From contig NZ_QJUA01000006.1 of the NCBI RefSeq assembly GCF_003254575.1, positions 124,001 to 188,000 of the forward strand: a DNA stretch of 64,000 nucleotides, written 5' to 3'. This document shows, piece after piece, positions 24,945 to 33,134 of the stretch. The position numbers were made by a program, and so were the translations under genes. Under the pieces are notes generated by a model, which saw only the letters and a list, made by a program, of their open reading frames with translations, searched no databases and was not told the origin of the DNA. The stretch's first letter is position 1; the number at the start of each line of letters is the position of its first letter. The DNA comes from Mycobacterium kyogaense. Its GTDB lineage: Bacteria; Actinomycetota; Actinomycetes; Mycobacteriales; Mycobacteriaceae.

Positions 24945-25577
24945 ATGCCGCTACCTGACAGCGCGGGCCGCACGGCGAACCGGCGTGGAAGAGCAACGCG
25001 CCGAGCGCTGTTGAGCGCGGCGGTGGACGCCCTGGCCACCGGCGATCCCGCGGCGGTGTCGGCCAATCGGATCGCCAAGGCGATCGGGGTGACGTGGGGG
25101 ACCATCCAGTATCAGTTCGGGGATGCCGACGGATTCTGGGCCGCGGTGCTGCACCACACCGCGGAACGCCGCGGCGACACCGTCACGGCGTCCGACAGCG
25201 GCGCCTCGCTGCGCGCTCGCGTCGCGGGCATCGTCGACACGCTCTACGACGGGCTGGAGTCTCCCGACTCCCGCGCCATCGAGAATCTTCGGGCCGCGCT
25301 GCCTCGTGACCCCACCGAGCTCGACCGGCTGTACCCGGCGACGGCGGCCGAATTGCGTTCGTGGGGGCAGACCTGGGCGGACATGTGCCAGAGGGCGTTC
25401 GCCGATCTGAACGTGGATCCCGATCGGGTGCACAAGGTCGCGATGTTCATCCCGGGTGCGATGCGCGGGCTGGTCTCGGAGAAGCAGTTGGGCAGCTTCA
25501 ACGATCTCGATGTCGCGCGGGATGGTTTGACGAGCGCGATCGTGGCCTACCTTGCCGGCTCGGACGCGACGGGGTGA
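24945..25577 (+). CDS. TetR/AcrR family regulator, divergent from Rieske operon
   Basis: A 210-residue TetR protein with a basic N-terminus (GRTANRRGRATRRALLSAAV) and HTH SANRIAKAIGVTWGTIQYQF (about residues 38-60). The C-terminal domain resembles mycobacterial TetR proteins with a LRAALPRDP segment but I cannot name a ligand. It is divergent from the Rieske/DapB-like operon across 90 bases that contain a promoter with an inverted repeat, so it probably represses that operon. It is convergent with the LacI-type gene, 11 bases apart. Confidence 0.9.
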   Translation: MPLPDSAGRTANRRGRATRRALLSAAVDALATGDPAAVSANRIAKAIGVTWGTIQYQFGDADGFWAAVLHHTAERRGDTVTASDSGASLRARVAGIVDTLYDGLESPDSRAIENLRAALPRDPTELDRLYPATAAELRSWGQTWADMCQRAFADLNVDPDRVHKVAMFIPGAMRGLVSEKQLGSFNDLDVARDGLTSAIVAYLAGSDATG

Positions 25578-25588
25578 CCCGGATTCGA

Positions 25589-26611
25589 TCAGGTGCGTGG
25601 TGGGCCCGTCGTGCCGCGGACCACCAGTGTGGGCTCCAGCACGACGTCCCTGCTGGGCACCGGCGCGTCGGTGAGCATCGCCACCGCGAGTTCCACTGAC
25701 CGGCAGGCGATGTCGGGCGCATCCTGGTGGATCGTGGTCAGATCGATGCGAGGGTTCTCCGAGATCCGGTTGTCGTCGTAGCCGACAAGCGAAACATGTT
25801 CCGGCACAGAGATGCCTGAACGCGTGAACACGTCGAGGATGCCCAGGGCGCAACGATCGTTGCCTGCCAGCACCGCCGTCGGGAGTTCGGACGCGGCCAG
25901 CATGGCGTGGGCTGCTGCTGCACCCGCTTCTTCGTTGTGAGCGCCTGCGATCACGGCGGTCTCCGCGGCCAGGCCGTGGGCGCGCATCGCGGACCGGTAG
26001 GCGCGGGAGCGGTCGGCCGAGCCCGGATCGGAGCCGCCGTCGACGTGGTGGATGCGGCGGTGGCCAAGGCTCGCCAGATAGTCGATCGCCTGCCGAATTC
26101 CCCTGCCGTCGTTGGTGCGTACCGTCGCGAGCGGAACATCGTCGGTCAGCCCCGGCAGCCGGCGACACGCCACCACCACCGGTACCCGCTCGGCCATCCG
26201 CACCAAGTCGGACTGGGCGGCGTACGGACCCAACAGGAGCAGCGCGCCGCAACGATGGCTGAGCAGCGACTCCACGACAGCCCCTTCGGTGCGGTCCGGG
26301 AGATTGGCCGAGAGCAGCACCTCGTAACCGAGGCGTTCCGCGGCGGGATAGATCGACGTGACCATTTCGGCTTGGAAGAGTTGGCGGACGTCGATCATGA
26401 CGCCGAGGGTGCGACTGCGCCCCTGCGCCAACAGTCGGGCCGCAGAATCGGGCCGGTAGCCGATTTCTTCGGCGATCGCGAGAACACGCTGGCGGGTCTC
26501 GTCACTGGCGCCTGGTTTGCCGTCGAGGATGAAGGAGACCAGCGTGCGGGACACCCCGGCGCGTTCGGCGACGTCAGCCATCGTGGGGCGACGCTGACGC
26601 GCGGTGCTCAC
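25589..26611 (-). CDS. LacI family transcriptional repressor
   Basis: A 340-residue LacI-type repressor. From the GTG at 26611 the N-terminal HTH is PTMADVAERAGVSRTLVSFI (residues 9-28) followed by the hinge region, then a periplasmic-binding-protein-like effector domain (RTLGVMIDVRQLFQAEMVTS, LLLGPYAAQSDLVRMA, AGNDRCALGILDVFTRSGIS, VSLVGYDDNRIS). The effector is probably a sugar or polyol. It is divergent from the isomerase-dehydrogenase-isomerase operon, and two LacI-style operators sit between them at 26674-26698, so it should repress that operon. The upstream ATG at 26677 was rejected because it would lie in the operator region. Confidence 0.93.
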   Translation of the reverse strand: MSTARQRRPTMADVAERAGVSRTLVSFILDGKPGASDETRQRVLAIAEEIGYRPDSAARLLAQGRSRTLGVMIDVRQLFQAEMVTSIYPAAERLGYEVLLSANLPDRTEGAVVESLLSHRCGALLLLGPYAAQSDLVRMAERVPVVVACRRLPGLTDDVPLATVRTNDGRGIRQAIDYLASLGHRRIHHVDGGSDPGSADRSRAYRSAMRAHGLAAETAVIAGAHNEEAGAAAAHAMLAASELPTAVLAGNDRCALGILDVFTRSGISVPEHVSLVGYDDNRISENPRIDLTTIHQDAPDIACRSVELAVAMLTDAPVPSRDVVLEPTLVVRGTTGPPRT

Positions 26612-26638
26612 AGGCGAGATCCTTCGGGGGAGTGACGG

Positions 26639-26668
26639 TTGACACAGTTGCGGGCTGACGCCCATAGT
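26639..26668 (+). promoter_or_regulatory. Candidate promoter of the sugar/inositol operon
   Basis: TTGACA at 26639-26644 is a consensus -35; CATAGT at 26663-26668, after an 18-base spacer, is an acceptable -10. Both LacI-type operators begin 6 bases downstream, around the expected transcription start. The first gene starts at 26738, leaving a leader of about 60 bases. Confidence 0.55.
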
Positions 26669-26673
26669 AGACC

Positions 26674-26698
26674 TCACGCGCGTTACTAACGCGCGTTA
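26674..26698. promoter_or_regulatory. Tandem LacI-type operators
   Basis: TAACGCGCGTTA at 26687-26698 is a perfect 12-base palindrome with the CG centre typical of LacI family operators. Directly upstream, TCACGCGCGTTA (26674-26685) is the same sequence with one mismatch; the two are offset by 13 bases, so bound dimers would lie on nearly the same helical face. They lie between the divergent LacI gene and the catabolic operon. Confidence 0.75.
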
Positions 26699-26737
26699 GG
26701 CGAAGTGGCAGAGAGAACCGATGAGAGGGGCATCCGT

Positions 26738-27643
26738 ATGAGCAGCATTCGCGTCGGTTCCGCGCCGGATTCATGGGGAGTCTGGTTCCCCGACGATCCG
26801 CAGCAGACGCCGTATCGCCGTTTCCTCGACGAGGTCGCCGCATCGGGCTACGAGTGGATCGAACTCGGCCCCTACGGCTACCTGCCGACCGATCCGGCCA
26901 CGCTGCGCGAGGAGCTCGACTCACGGGGGCTGAAGCTCTCCGCCGGAACGGTTTTCGAACATCTGCACAAAGACGATGCATGGGAAGCGGTGTGGACGCA
27001 GATCGAGGACGTCGCGCGGTTGACTGCCGCAGTGGGTGGCACGCACGTCGTTGTCATCCCCGAGATGTGGCGTGATCCGTCGACCGGGGCGGTGCTCGAA
27101 GACCGGGTGCTCACCCACGAGCAGTGGCGTAAGAAGACCGAGGGCATGAACGCACTCGGCAAGGCGATGTTCGAAACCTACGGTGTCCGTGCGCAATACC
27201 ATCCGCATGCCGACTCCCATGTCGACACCGAGGACAACGTGTACCGATTCCTCGATGGGACGGACAGTCGCTATGTGAATCTCTGCCTGGACACCGGTCA
27301 CATCTCCTACTGCGGCGGCGACAACATCGCGATCATCCGCCGCGCGCCCGAACGCATCGGGTATCTGCACCTCAAGCAGGTCGATCCCGAAGTGCGAGCC
27401 AAAGTCGAGGCCGAGGACCTGCCGTTCGGCGAGGCCGTCAAACTCGGCGCGATGATCGAGCCACCGCTGGGGATTCCGGACATGCCGCCCCTGCTGGCCG
27501 AGATCGAGCGTCTCGGCATCGACGTGTTCGCGATCGTCGAGCAGGACATGTACCCGTGCGAGGTCGACGCCCCGCTGCCCATCGCCCAGCGCACCCGCAC
27601 ATACCTCGGGTCCTGCGGCATCCCGTCCGTCACCTTCCGTTAG
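26738..27643 (+). CDS. Sugar phosphate isomerase/epimerase family protein (IolE-like)
   Basis: A 301-residue AP-endonuclease-2-fold TIM barrel. It opens with RVGSAPDSWGVWFPDDPQQT, wording shared with IolE-type inosose dehydratases; metal ligands appear in VIPEMWRD, YHPHADSHVDTEDN, LCLDTGHISYCGGD and YLHLKQVD. It should isomerise, epimerise or dehydrate a sugar or inositol derivative in the cytoplasm. The ATG at 26738 is preceded by a GAGAGGGGC ribosome site. It is the first gene of an operon with a Gfo/Idh/MocA dehydrogenase 11 bases downstream, under LacI-type control. The exact substrate is open. Confidence 0.87.
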   Translation: MSSIRVGSAPDSWGVWFPDDPQQTPYRRFLDEVAASGYEWIELGPYGYLPTDPATLREELDSRGLKLSAGTVFEHLHKDDAWEAVWTQIEDVARLTAAVGGTHVVVIPEMWRDPSTGAVLEDRVLTHEQWRKKTEGMNALGKAMFETYGVRAQYHPHADSHVDTEDNVYRFLDGTDSRYVNLCLDTGHISYCGGDNIAIIRRAPERIGYLHLKQVDPEVRAKVEAEDLPFGEAVKLGAMIEPPLGIPDMPPLLAEIERLGIDVFAIVEQDMYPCEVDAPLPIAQRTRTYLGSCGIPSVTFR

Positions 27644-27654
27644 GAGCGCCTGCA

Positions 27655-28695
27655 ATGTCCGACTTGAGAATCGCCGTCCTCGGCGTCGGCCTGATGGGCG
27701 CTGACCACGTCGCCCGTATCCAATCCCGCATCTCCGGAGCGAGGGTGGCCGTGGTCAACGACTATGTGACCGACAAGGCCGAGCAGCTCGCCGCCGGCAT
27801 CCCCGGCTGTCGCGCGATCGTCGATCCGCTCGATGCGATCGCCGATCCCGACGTCGACGCGGTACTGCTCGCGACCCCGGGCCCGACGCACGAGAAACAA
27901 TTGCTCGCTTGCCTCGAGCATCGCAAGCCGGTGCTGTGCGAAAAGCCCCTCACCACCGACGTCGAGACCTCACTGGCAGTGGTGCGCCGCGAAGCCGAAC
28001 TCGGCGTACAGCTGATCCAGGTCGGCTTCATGCGACGTTTCGACGACGAGTACGTCGAACTGAAAGCGCTCATCGACGGTGGCGAGCTCGGCGATCCCCT
28101 TCTCCTGCACTGTGTGCACCGCAACCCCGCCGTGCCTGACAACTTCGACTCGGCGATGACCGTGCGCGATTCGCTCGTCCACGAGGTGGATGTCACCAGA
28201 TTCCTCCTCGGCGAGGAGGTCACCTCGATCCAGATCGTCACACCGACACCGAATCCCGCCGCGCGCCAGGGATTGTTCGATCCGCAGATCGCGATTCTGC
28301 GCACCGCCGGCGGCAAACACGTCGACGTCGAGCTGTTCGTCACCACCGGAGTGGCGTACGAGGTGCGCACCGAGCTGGTCGCCGAAAAGGGCAGCGCGAT
28401 GATCGGTCTCGATGTCGGTCTGGTGCGCAAGAGTGCCCCCGGTCATTGGGGTGGAACCATCAGCCCGAGCTTCACAGAGCGTTTCGGCCGCGCCTACGAC
28501 GTCGAGCTCCAGCGTTGGGTCGATGCCGTCCACCGTGGCGGCACCACGGGAACCTACGTCGACGGCCCAGGCGCCTGGGACGGCTATGCCGCGACCGCCG
28601 TCTGCGAAGCCGGAGTGCAGGCTCTGCAGTCCGGACAACCCGTCGCGGTGAGCATGGTCGAGCGCGCGTCGATCCAGGAAGCGTGGCACCGATGA
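27655..28695 (+). CDS. Gfo/Idh/MocA family oxidoreductase, inositol 2-dehydrogenase-like
   Basis: A 346-residue NAD-dependent dehydrogenase. The N-terminal Rossmann domain begins LRIAVLGVGLMGADHVARIQ (GxGxMG), then VDAVLLATPGPTHEKQLLAC and the family catalytic Lys in VLCEKPLTTD. The C-terminal domain has QVGFMRRFDDEYVELK and SLVHEVDVTRFLLGE with the conserved His-Glu-x-Asp, which is very close to IolG-type inositol dehydrogenases. Flanking isomerase/epimerase genes support a role in oxidising inositol or a related polyol. ATG at 27655; it overlaps the next gene by 4 bases (ATGA). Confidence 0.88.
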   Translation: MSDLRIAVLGVGLMGADHVARIQSRISGARVAVVNDYVTDKAEQLAAGIPGCRAIVDPLDAIADPDVDAVLLATPGPTHEKQLLACLEHRKPVLCEKPLTTDVETSLAVVRREAELGVQLIQVGFMRRFDDEYVELKALIDGGELGDPLLLHCVHRNPAVPDNFDSAMTVRDSLVHEVDVTRFLLGEEVTSIQIVTPTPNPAARQGLFDPQIAILRTAGGKHVDVELFVTTGVAYEVRTELVAEKGSAMIGLDVGLVRKSAPGHWGGTISPSFTERFGRAYDVELQRWVDAVHRGGTTGTYVDGPGAWDGYAATAVCEAGVQALQSGQPVAVSMVERASIQEAWHR

Positions 28696-29564
28696 AGATC
28701 GCGCTGGACCCCACCCCGTTCCATCACGATTACTCGCTGCTCGAGTTTCCCGCGCTCGTCGCCGAATTGGGTTACGAACACCTACAGCTGACCCCGCATC
28801 GTGACTTCATCCCGTTCTTCAACCACCCGCGCGCCGATGACGGATTGGTGGCGAAGTTCCGGAAGGCCTGCGCGGATGCCGGGGTGGGCATCGCCTCGGT
28901 CCTGCCGGTTCTGCGGTGGTCAGGCCCCGATGAGGACGCCCGTGAGGCGGCGGTGCGGAACTGGAAACGCGTCGTGCAGATCACCGTGGATCTCGGTGTC
29001 AACGTGATCAACACCGAGTTCTCCGGACGCCCGGAGAAGGCCGAGGAATCCGAGCGGGCGTTCTTCCGCTCGATGGAGGAACTGCTGCCGCTCTTCGAGC
29101 GGGAGGGCATCGACGTGCGAATCGATCCCCACCCCGACGATTTCGTGGAGGACGGCCTGGAGGCGATACGCATCATCCGGGGTGTCAACTCATCGCACGT
29201 CGGGATGGTCTACGTCGCATGCCACTCGTTCCATATGGGCGGCAATATGGCGGAGATCATGTCGGAAGCGGGAAACCTGCTGCGGCTGGTGCATGTCGCC
29301 GACACCATGGACCACCACCGCTCGCACGGTCTGCGCTACATCACGAATCCGCCAGGAAACCCCGTCCGAGTGCATCAGCACCTCAGGATCGGTGACGGCG
29401 ACGTCGACTGGGACGGATTCTTCAGCGGCCTCGGCCGGCTCGGCTTCTACGACAGAGACGACTCCGTGATGGTGTCGAGTGTGTTCGCCGAAGACGAAAC
29501 GGCCCACGAGGTGTCGCGCTACCAGCTGAAAACGATGGCCGAGTACGTGGAGAAGTACCGGTGA
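28692..29564 (+). CDS. Sugar phosphate isomerase/epimerase family protein (second copy)
   Basis: A 290-residue TIM-barrel isomerase different from the first one. Metal-ligand regions are VINTEFSGRPE, VRIDPHPDDFVEDG, YVACHSFHMGGNM and LVHVADTMDHHR. It starts MKIALDPTPFHHDYSLLEFP inside the stop of the dehydrogenase gene (ATGA overlap). It probably processes the keto product made by the dehydrogenase, as in inosose isomerisation or a 3-keto-sugar pathway. No kinase, aldolase or transporter of the classical iol pathway is adjacent, so the pathway is partial here. Confidence 0.85.
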   Translation: MKIALDPTPFHHDYSLLEFPALVAELGYEHLQLTPHRDFIPFFNHPRADDGLVAKFRKACADAGVGIASVLPVLRWSGPDEDAREAAVRNWKRVVQITVDLGVNVINTEFSGRPEKAEESERAFFRSMEELLPLFEREGIDVRIDPHPDDFVEDGLEAIRIIRGVNSSHVGMVYVACHSFHMGGNMAEIMSEAGNLLRLVHVADTMDHHRSHGLRYITNPPGNPVRVHQHLRIGDGDVDWDGFFSGLGRLGFYDRDDSVMVSSVFAEDETAHEVSRYQLKTMAEYVEKYR

Positions 29565-29576
29565 CGCCATTGCGGG

Positions 29577-30272
29577 ATGGCGGCGCCGCGTACGATCGAC
29601 CATGTCGAGACCAGGCGAAAGCACAATGCTGCCGAGCGACGTCGCCTGCTGTGCGACGCCGCCATCGCGTTGTTGGCCGAACAGGGACCACGCGGGCTGA
29701 GCCACCTCAAGGTGGACCGGCAGGCCGGCGTGCCCGACGGCACCACGTCGTTCTACTACCGCACCCGCGCTGCGCTGTTGCACGGAGTCGCCGACCAATT
29801 GGCGCGTTATGACGCGGAGACGTTCACAGAGTTGTTCAAGGACACCCCGAACAGCACCGGGCGAGTCATCGCGGGAATGCTGGCCGATCAGCTTCTGTCC
29901 GTCAGACATGAGCCGCAGCTGTCACGGACGCGGGCCCGTCTGGAACTGACGATGTCGGCGCGCCGCGATCCTGGCATCGCTTCGGGCTTTCGGCAGATCT
30001 CGGAGAGCCATCGGGCACTGGCCGAGCGGTTGGTGCTCGCCCTGCACCACGACAACGGTCTCGACGTGGATCACGCGCTGTGCGACGAGCAGACTTCGGT
30101 GCTGATGGCCTACCTGGGCGGCCAGACGTTCGCCATGGCCAACGATTCTCCCGACGTGCTGACACGGCAAGACATCGAGCGCCAGATCCGCGCCGTGATC
30201 ACGGGCGTGGCGGCCGAGCGCGCGGCACGTCAGACGCCGAGCAGCGATTCCAGTGGCGTGCGGGCGAAGTAG
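29577..30272 (+). CDS. TetR/AcrR family regulator
   Basis: A 231-residue TetR protein. The HTH is LSHLKVDRQAGVPDGTTSFY followed by YRTRAALLHGVADQ (about residues 42-75); the N-terminus is basic (VETRRKHNAAERRRLLCDAA). It starts 12 bases after the isomerase gene and may be read through from that operon or be unrelated. Its last 43 bases overlap, tail-to-tail, the end of the NCS2 permease gene. The ligand is unknown. Confidence 0.85.
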   Translation: MAAPRTIDHVETRRKHNAAERRRLLCDAAIALLAEQGPRGLSHLKVDRQAGVPDGTTSFYYRTRAALLHGVADQLARYDAETFTELFKDTPNSTGRVIAGMLADQLLSVRHEPQLSRTRARLELTMSARRDPGIASGFRQISESHRALAERLVLALHHDNGLDVDHALCDEQTSVLMAYLGGQTFAMANDSPDVLTRQDIERQIRAVITGVAAERAARQTPSSDSSGVRAK

Positions 30273-31642
30273 ATCGCGAACCCGGCAGCGACCACCCAGA
30301 GGAGCGGGCTGATCTCGCGTGCCTTGCCTGCGGCGGTTCGCATCACCACCCACGAGATGAACCCGACGCCGATGCCGTTGGCGATGGAGTAGCTGAACGG
30401 CATCACGGCCACGGTGAGGACGACGGGCAGCGCGACCGAGAACTCCGAGAGGTCGATGTGGCGTAGATGCGAGACCATCATCGCGCCGACGATCACCAGT
30501 GCCGCCGCGGCCACCTCCGTCGGCACGATGGATGCCAGCGGAGACACGAACATGGCCGCCAAGAACAGCACGCCGGTGACCAGGTTGGCCAGTCCGGTGC
30601 GAGCGCCTTCTTCGATGCCCGCTCCGGACTCGATGAACACCGTATTCGACGACGACGACGTCGCGCCGCCGACCACCGCGCCGGCACCCTCGACCACCAG
30701 CGCGGCCCGCAGACGCGGGAAATTGCCCTGCGCGTCGGACAATTCGGCCTCGCGAGACAGCCCGGTCATCGTCCCCATCGCGTCGAAGAAGTTCGCGAAC
30801 ACCAGCGTGAAGATGAGGACCACCGCGGCGATCACGCCGATACGGCTGAAGCTGCCCAGGCTGAACTCTCCGACGAGCCCGAGATCGGGCATCGCAAAAG
30901 GAGATCCGGACAGTGCAGGCACCGACAGTGACCACCCGCCGGGCTTGTCGGTGGCCGATCCGAGGTGCCAGATGGCTTCGATGATGACGGCCAGGACCGT
31001 GCCGGCAACCAGGCCGATCAGGATGCCGCCCCGCACCCGGCGGGAGACCAGGATGCCCGTCAGCAGCAGCGTGAGGATGAACACCAGCGTCGGTACGGTC
31101 GTCAGCGATCCCAGGCCGCCGCTACCCAATCCGACTGGGGGAGAGGGCAATTTGGTGGAAGAGATGAACCCCGAGTCGACCAGCCCGATGAACAGGATGA
31201 ACAGCCCGATACCGGCGGTGATGGCCAGTTTGAGCGGCATCGGGACCGCATCGAAGATGAGCCGGCGCAATCCGGTCACCGCCAGCAACACGATGATCAC
31301 ACCGTTGATGACCACCAGGCCCATCGCTTCGGCCCAGGTCAGTTCACCGACGACGGTGGTGGCAAGGAACGAGTTGATGCCCAGTCCTGCGGCGAACGCG
31401 AACGGCAACCGTGCGATCAGACCGAACAGGATCGTCATCACGCCCGCTGCCAGCGCGGTGGTGGCCGACACCTGCGCGAAGTTCAGCGACTGACCGCTGA
31501 CGTCCTTCGGGCTCGACAGGATGATCGGGTTCAGCACGATGATGTAGGCCATCGCGATGAACGTGACCACGCCACCGCGTATCTCGGTGTCCAGCGTCGA
31601 CTGGCGGGCCGTGATCTCGAAGAAGCGGTCCACTCGGTTCAT
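30230..31642 (-). CDS. NCS2 family purine permease (AzgA/PbuG-type)
   Basis: A 470-residue polytopic transporter. RFFEITARQSTLDTEIRGGV is the typical N-terminus of AzgA/GhxP-type permeases, ITFIAMAYIIVLNP-like text follows (VTFIAMAYIIVLNPIILS), then LPFAFAAGLGINSFLATTVV and FANFFDAMGTMTGLSREAEL. It should import guanine, hypoxanthine or adenine with protons. Length is normal. It starts 7 bases after the small secreted-protein gene in the same direction. The 3' end overlaps the convergent TetR gene by 43 bases. No purine riboswitch is visible; there is no room for one. Confidence 0.92.
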   Translation of the reverse strand: MNRVDRFFEITARQSTLDTEIRGGVVTFIAMAYIIVLNPIILSSPKDVSGQSLNFAQVSATTALAAGVMTILFGLIARLPFAFAAGLGINSFLATTVVGELTWAEAMGLVVINGVIIVLLAVTGLRRLIFDAVPMPLKLAITAGIGLFILFIGLVDSGFISSTKLPSPPVGLGSGGLGSLTTVPTLVFILTLLLTGILVSRRVRGGILIGLVAGTVLAVIIEAIWHLGSATDKPGGWSLSVPALSGSPFAMPDLGLVGEFSLGSFSRIGVIAAVVLIFTLVFANFFDAMGTMTGLSREAELSDAQGNFPRLRAALVVEGAGAVVGGATSSSSNTVFIESGAGIEEGARTGLANLVTGVLFLAAMFVSPLASIVPTEVAAAALVIVGAMMVSHLRHIDLSEFSVALPVVLTVAVMPFSYSIANGIGVGFISWVVMRTAAGKAREISPLLWVVAAGFAIYFARTPLESLLGV

Positions 31643-31649
31643 CGGCGGC

Positions 31650-31907
31650 TCAGTACTGCGATGTCGGGGACGCAGCTGCAGCCGGAGCCGGCGGCGGGGC
31701 CACCGGCATGCACAGACCGGTGTTCAGGTCGAGTGCCTTGCCCGGAAGGCAGAACGGCGTGCATCCGTAGACGACGCCGGTCTGGCCGGGCGGGCACGAG
31801 CCGGGGGGCTGTGCGACGGCGCTCGGTGCCGCGGAGAGAGCCACGACCGGCACGGCAAGGGCTGCGGTGATCATCGCCGCTCCCAGAAGTCGTTGTCTAC
31901 GAGCCAT
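31650..31907 (-). CDS. Small secreted four-cysteine protein, hypothetical
   Basis: An 85-residue exported protein. RRQRLLGAAMITAALAVPVV and VALSAAPSAVAQPPG form a signal peptide with a likely cut after AVA. The mature part has four Cys (GSCPPG, YGCTPF, FCLPGK, GLCMPV), enough for two disulfides, and a Pro/Ala-rich tail ending SPTSQY. The gene has a clear AGAGGGGACGAG ribosome site and sits 12 bases downstream of an acyl-CoA dehydrogenase gene and 7 upstream of the purine permease gene. I recognise no family; it may be a small mycobacterial secreted protein. Confidence 0.7.
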   Translation of the reverse strand: MARRQRLLGAAMITAALAVPVVALSAAPSAVAQPPGSCPPGQTGVVYGCTPFCLPGKALDLNTGLCMPVAPPPAPAAAASPTSQY

Positions 31908-31919
31908 TCTCGTCCCCTC

Positions 31920-33134
31920 TCAACGTGGCTTCCCGGTGGCGACGCGTGGTCCCGGTGTGTCGGTCACGGCGTCGAGCACGAGTTCGGCGACCCGAGCCCG
32001 GTGGTCTTCTGCGCTGCCCAACAGCGCGGCGTTGGTGTAGGCCCGTTTGTAGTACAGATGGGCCTGGTGCTCCCAGGTGAACCCGATACCTCCGTGCACC
32101 TGGATGGTGTCGTTGGCCACCCGGGTGAGGGCCGCCGAGCACACTGCCTGGGCGATGCTCACGGCCAGCGCCGGGTCGTCGGTGCCGTGGGCCAGCGCCC
32201 AGACCGCGTGATAGGCGGTCGAGCGAGCGTGCTCGACGGCGACCAGGCCGTCGGCCAGCTTGTGTTTGACCGCCTGGAACGACCCGATCGGGCGGCCGAA
32301 CTGCAGACGGTTCTTCGCGTAGTCGACGCTCAGATCCAGCAGATGCTGTGCCGCCCCCACCTGTTCGACCGCGAGCAGTGCCGAACCCACGTGCAGCGCA
32401 TGGGCGATCACCCGGTCGGCGTCCTCCGGGTCGGCGATCAGCTGTGCCGGCGCGTCGGACAGCGTCACGGTGGCCTGCGGACGGGTGGGATCCAGCGTCG
32501 TCAGCGGAACCCGCTGCACATCAGCAGAATCCGTGGCGACGGCGAACAGTGCGGTGCCGTCCGGGCCGTCGGCGGCGACGAGGATGAGGTCAGCGGCTCC
32601 GGCGTCGACCACCCCGTCCACCGTCCCGGTGAGGCTCCATCCCTCACCCGCGGGCGCAGCGGTGACATCGCCGATCGCGAACGCGGCGGTGCGTGTGCCA
32701 TCGGCGAGGGAGTCGAGCAGAGCAGACGGCGCCGATGCCGCGACGAGCGCCGGGATGGCGAGGTACACGGTGCCGACCAGCGGGCCCGGCGCGAGTGCCG
32801 CACCGAGTTCCTCGATGGCGACCGCTTGATCGATCAGCGTCCCGCCCGCGCCGCCGGCGGATTCGGGCACTGCCAACCCGAGCACACCGAGCTCGGTGCC
32901 CAGCCGCGTCCACACCGCCGGGTCATACGGCGGATCGGACTCCATGACAGCGCGGATCGCGCGTTCGTCGATGCGCTCGGCGCAGAACTTCCGCACCGCG
33001 GCGCGCAGCTGCTGCTGCTCGTCGGTGAAGACGAACTCATCACCCGGCGACACCTCAGCATCAGCTGTGCCCTTGGGCTGATCCGCAAGCTCCTCAGCTG
33101 TGCCCTTGGGCTGATCCGCAAGCTCCTCAGCCAC
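31920..33134 (-). CDS. Acyl-CoA dehydrogenase, second subunit of a tandem pair
   Basis: A 404-residue acyl-CoA dehydrogenase. The GTG at 33134 overlaps the stop of the upstream dehydrogenase gene by 8 bases. After an N-terminal extension containing two copies of an 11-residue repeat, the ACAD fold begins at about residue 31 (EFVFTDEQQQLRAAVRKFCA). The C-terminal domain ends with NRLQFGRPIGSFQAVKHKLA and DTIQVHGGIGFTWEHQAHLY. The mid-domain is weakly conserved for FAD contacts, as in partner subunits of mycobacterial alpha2beta2 acyl-CoA dehydrogenases. With the adjoining gene it probably forms a heterotetramer for acyl chains or ring or steroid side chains. Substrate is unknown. Confidence 0.9.
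   Translation of the reverse strand: MAEELADQPKGTAEELADQPKGTADAEVSPGDEFVFTDEQQQLRAAVRKFCAERIDERAIRAVMESDPPYDPAVWTRLGTELGVLGLAVPESAGGAGGTLIDQAVAIEELGAALAPGPLVGTVYLAIPALVAASAPSALLDSLADGTRTAAFAIGDVTAAPAGEGWSLTGTVDGVVDAGAADLILVAADGPDGTALFAVATDSADVQRVPLTTLDPTRPQATVTLSDAPAQLIADPEDADRVIAHALHVGSALLAVEQVGAAQHLLDLSVDYAKNRLQFGRPIGSFQAVKHKLADGLVAVEHARSTAYHAVWALAHGTDDPALAVSIAQAVCSAALTRVANDTIQVHGGIGFTWEHQAHLYYKRAYTNAALLGSAEDHRARVAELVLDAVTDTPGPRVATGKPR
33061..33126. repeat. Tandem 33-bp in-frame duplication
   Basis: Two identical 33-base units (33061-33093 and 33094-33126) lie inside the first codons of the 404-residue acyl-CoA dehydrogenase gene and encode AEELADQPKGT twice. The repeat keeps the frame and ends at the overlap with the upstream gene. 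It looks like a recent slippage duplication in a non-catalytic extension. Confidence 0.95.
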
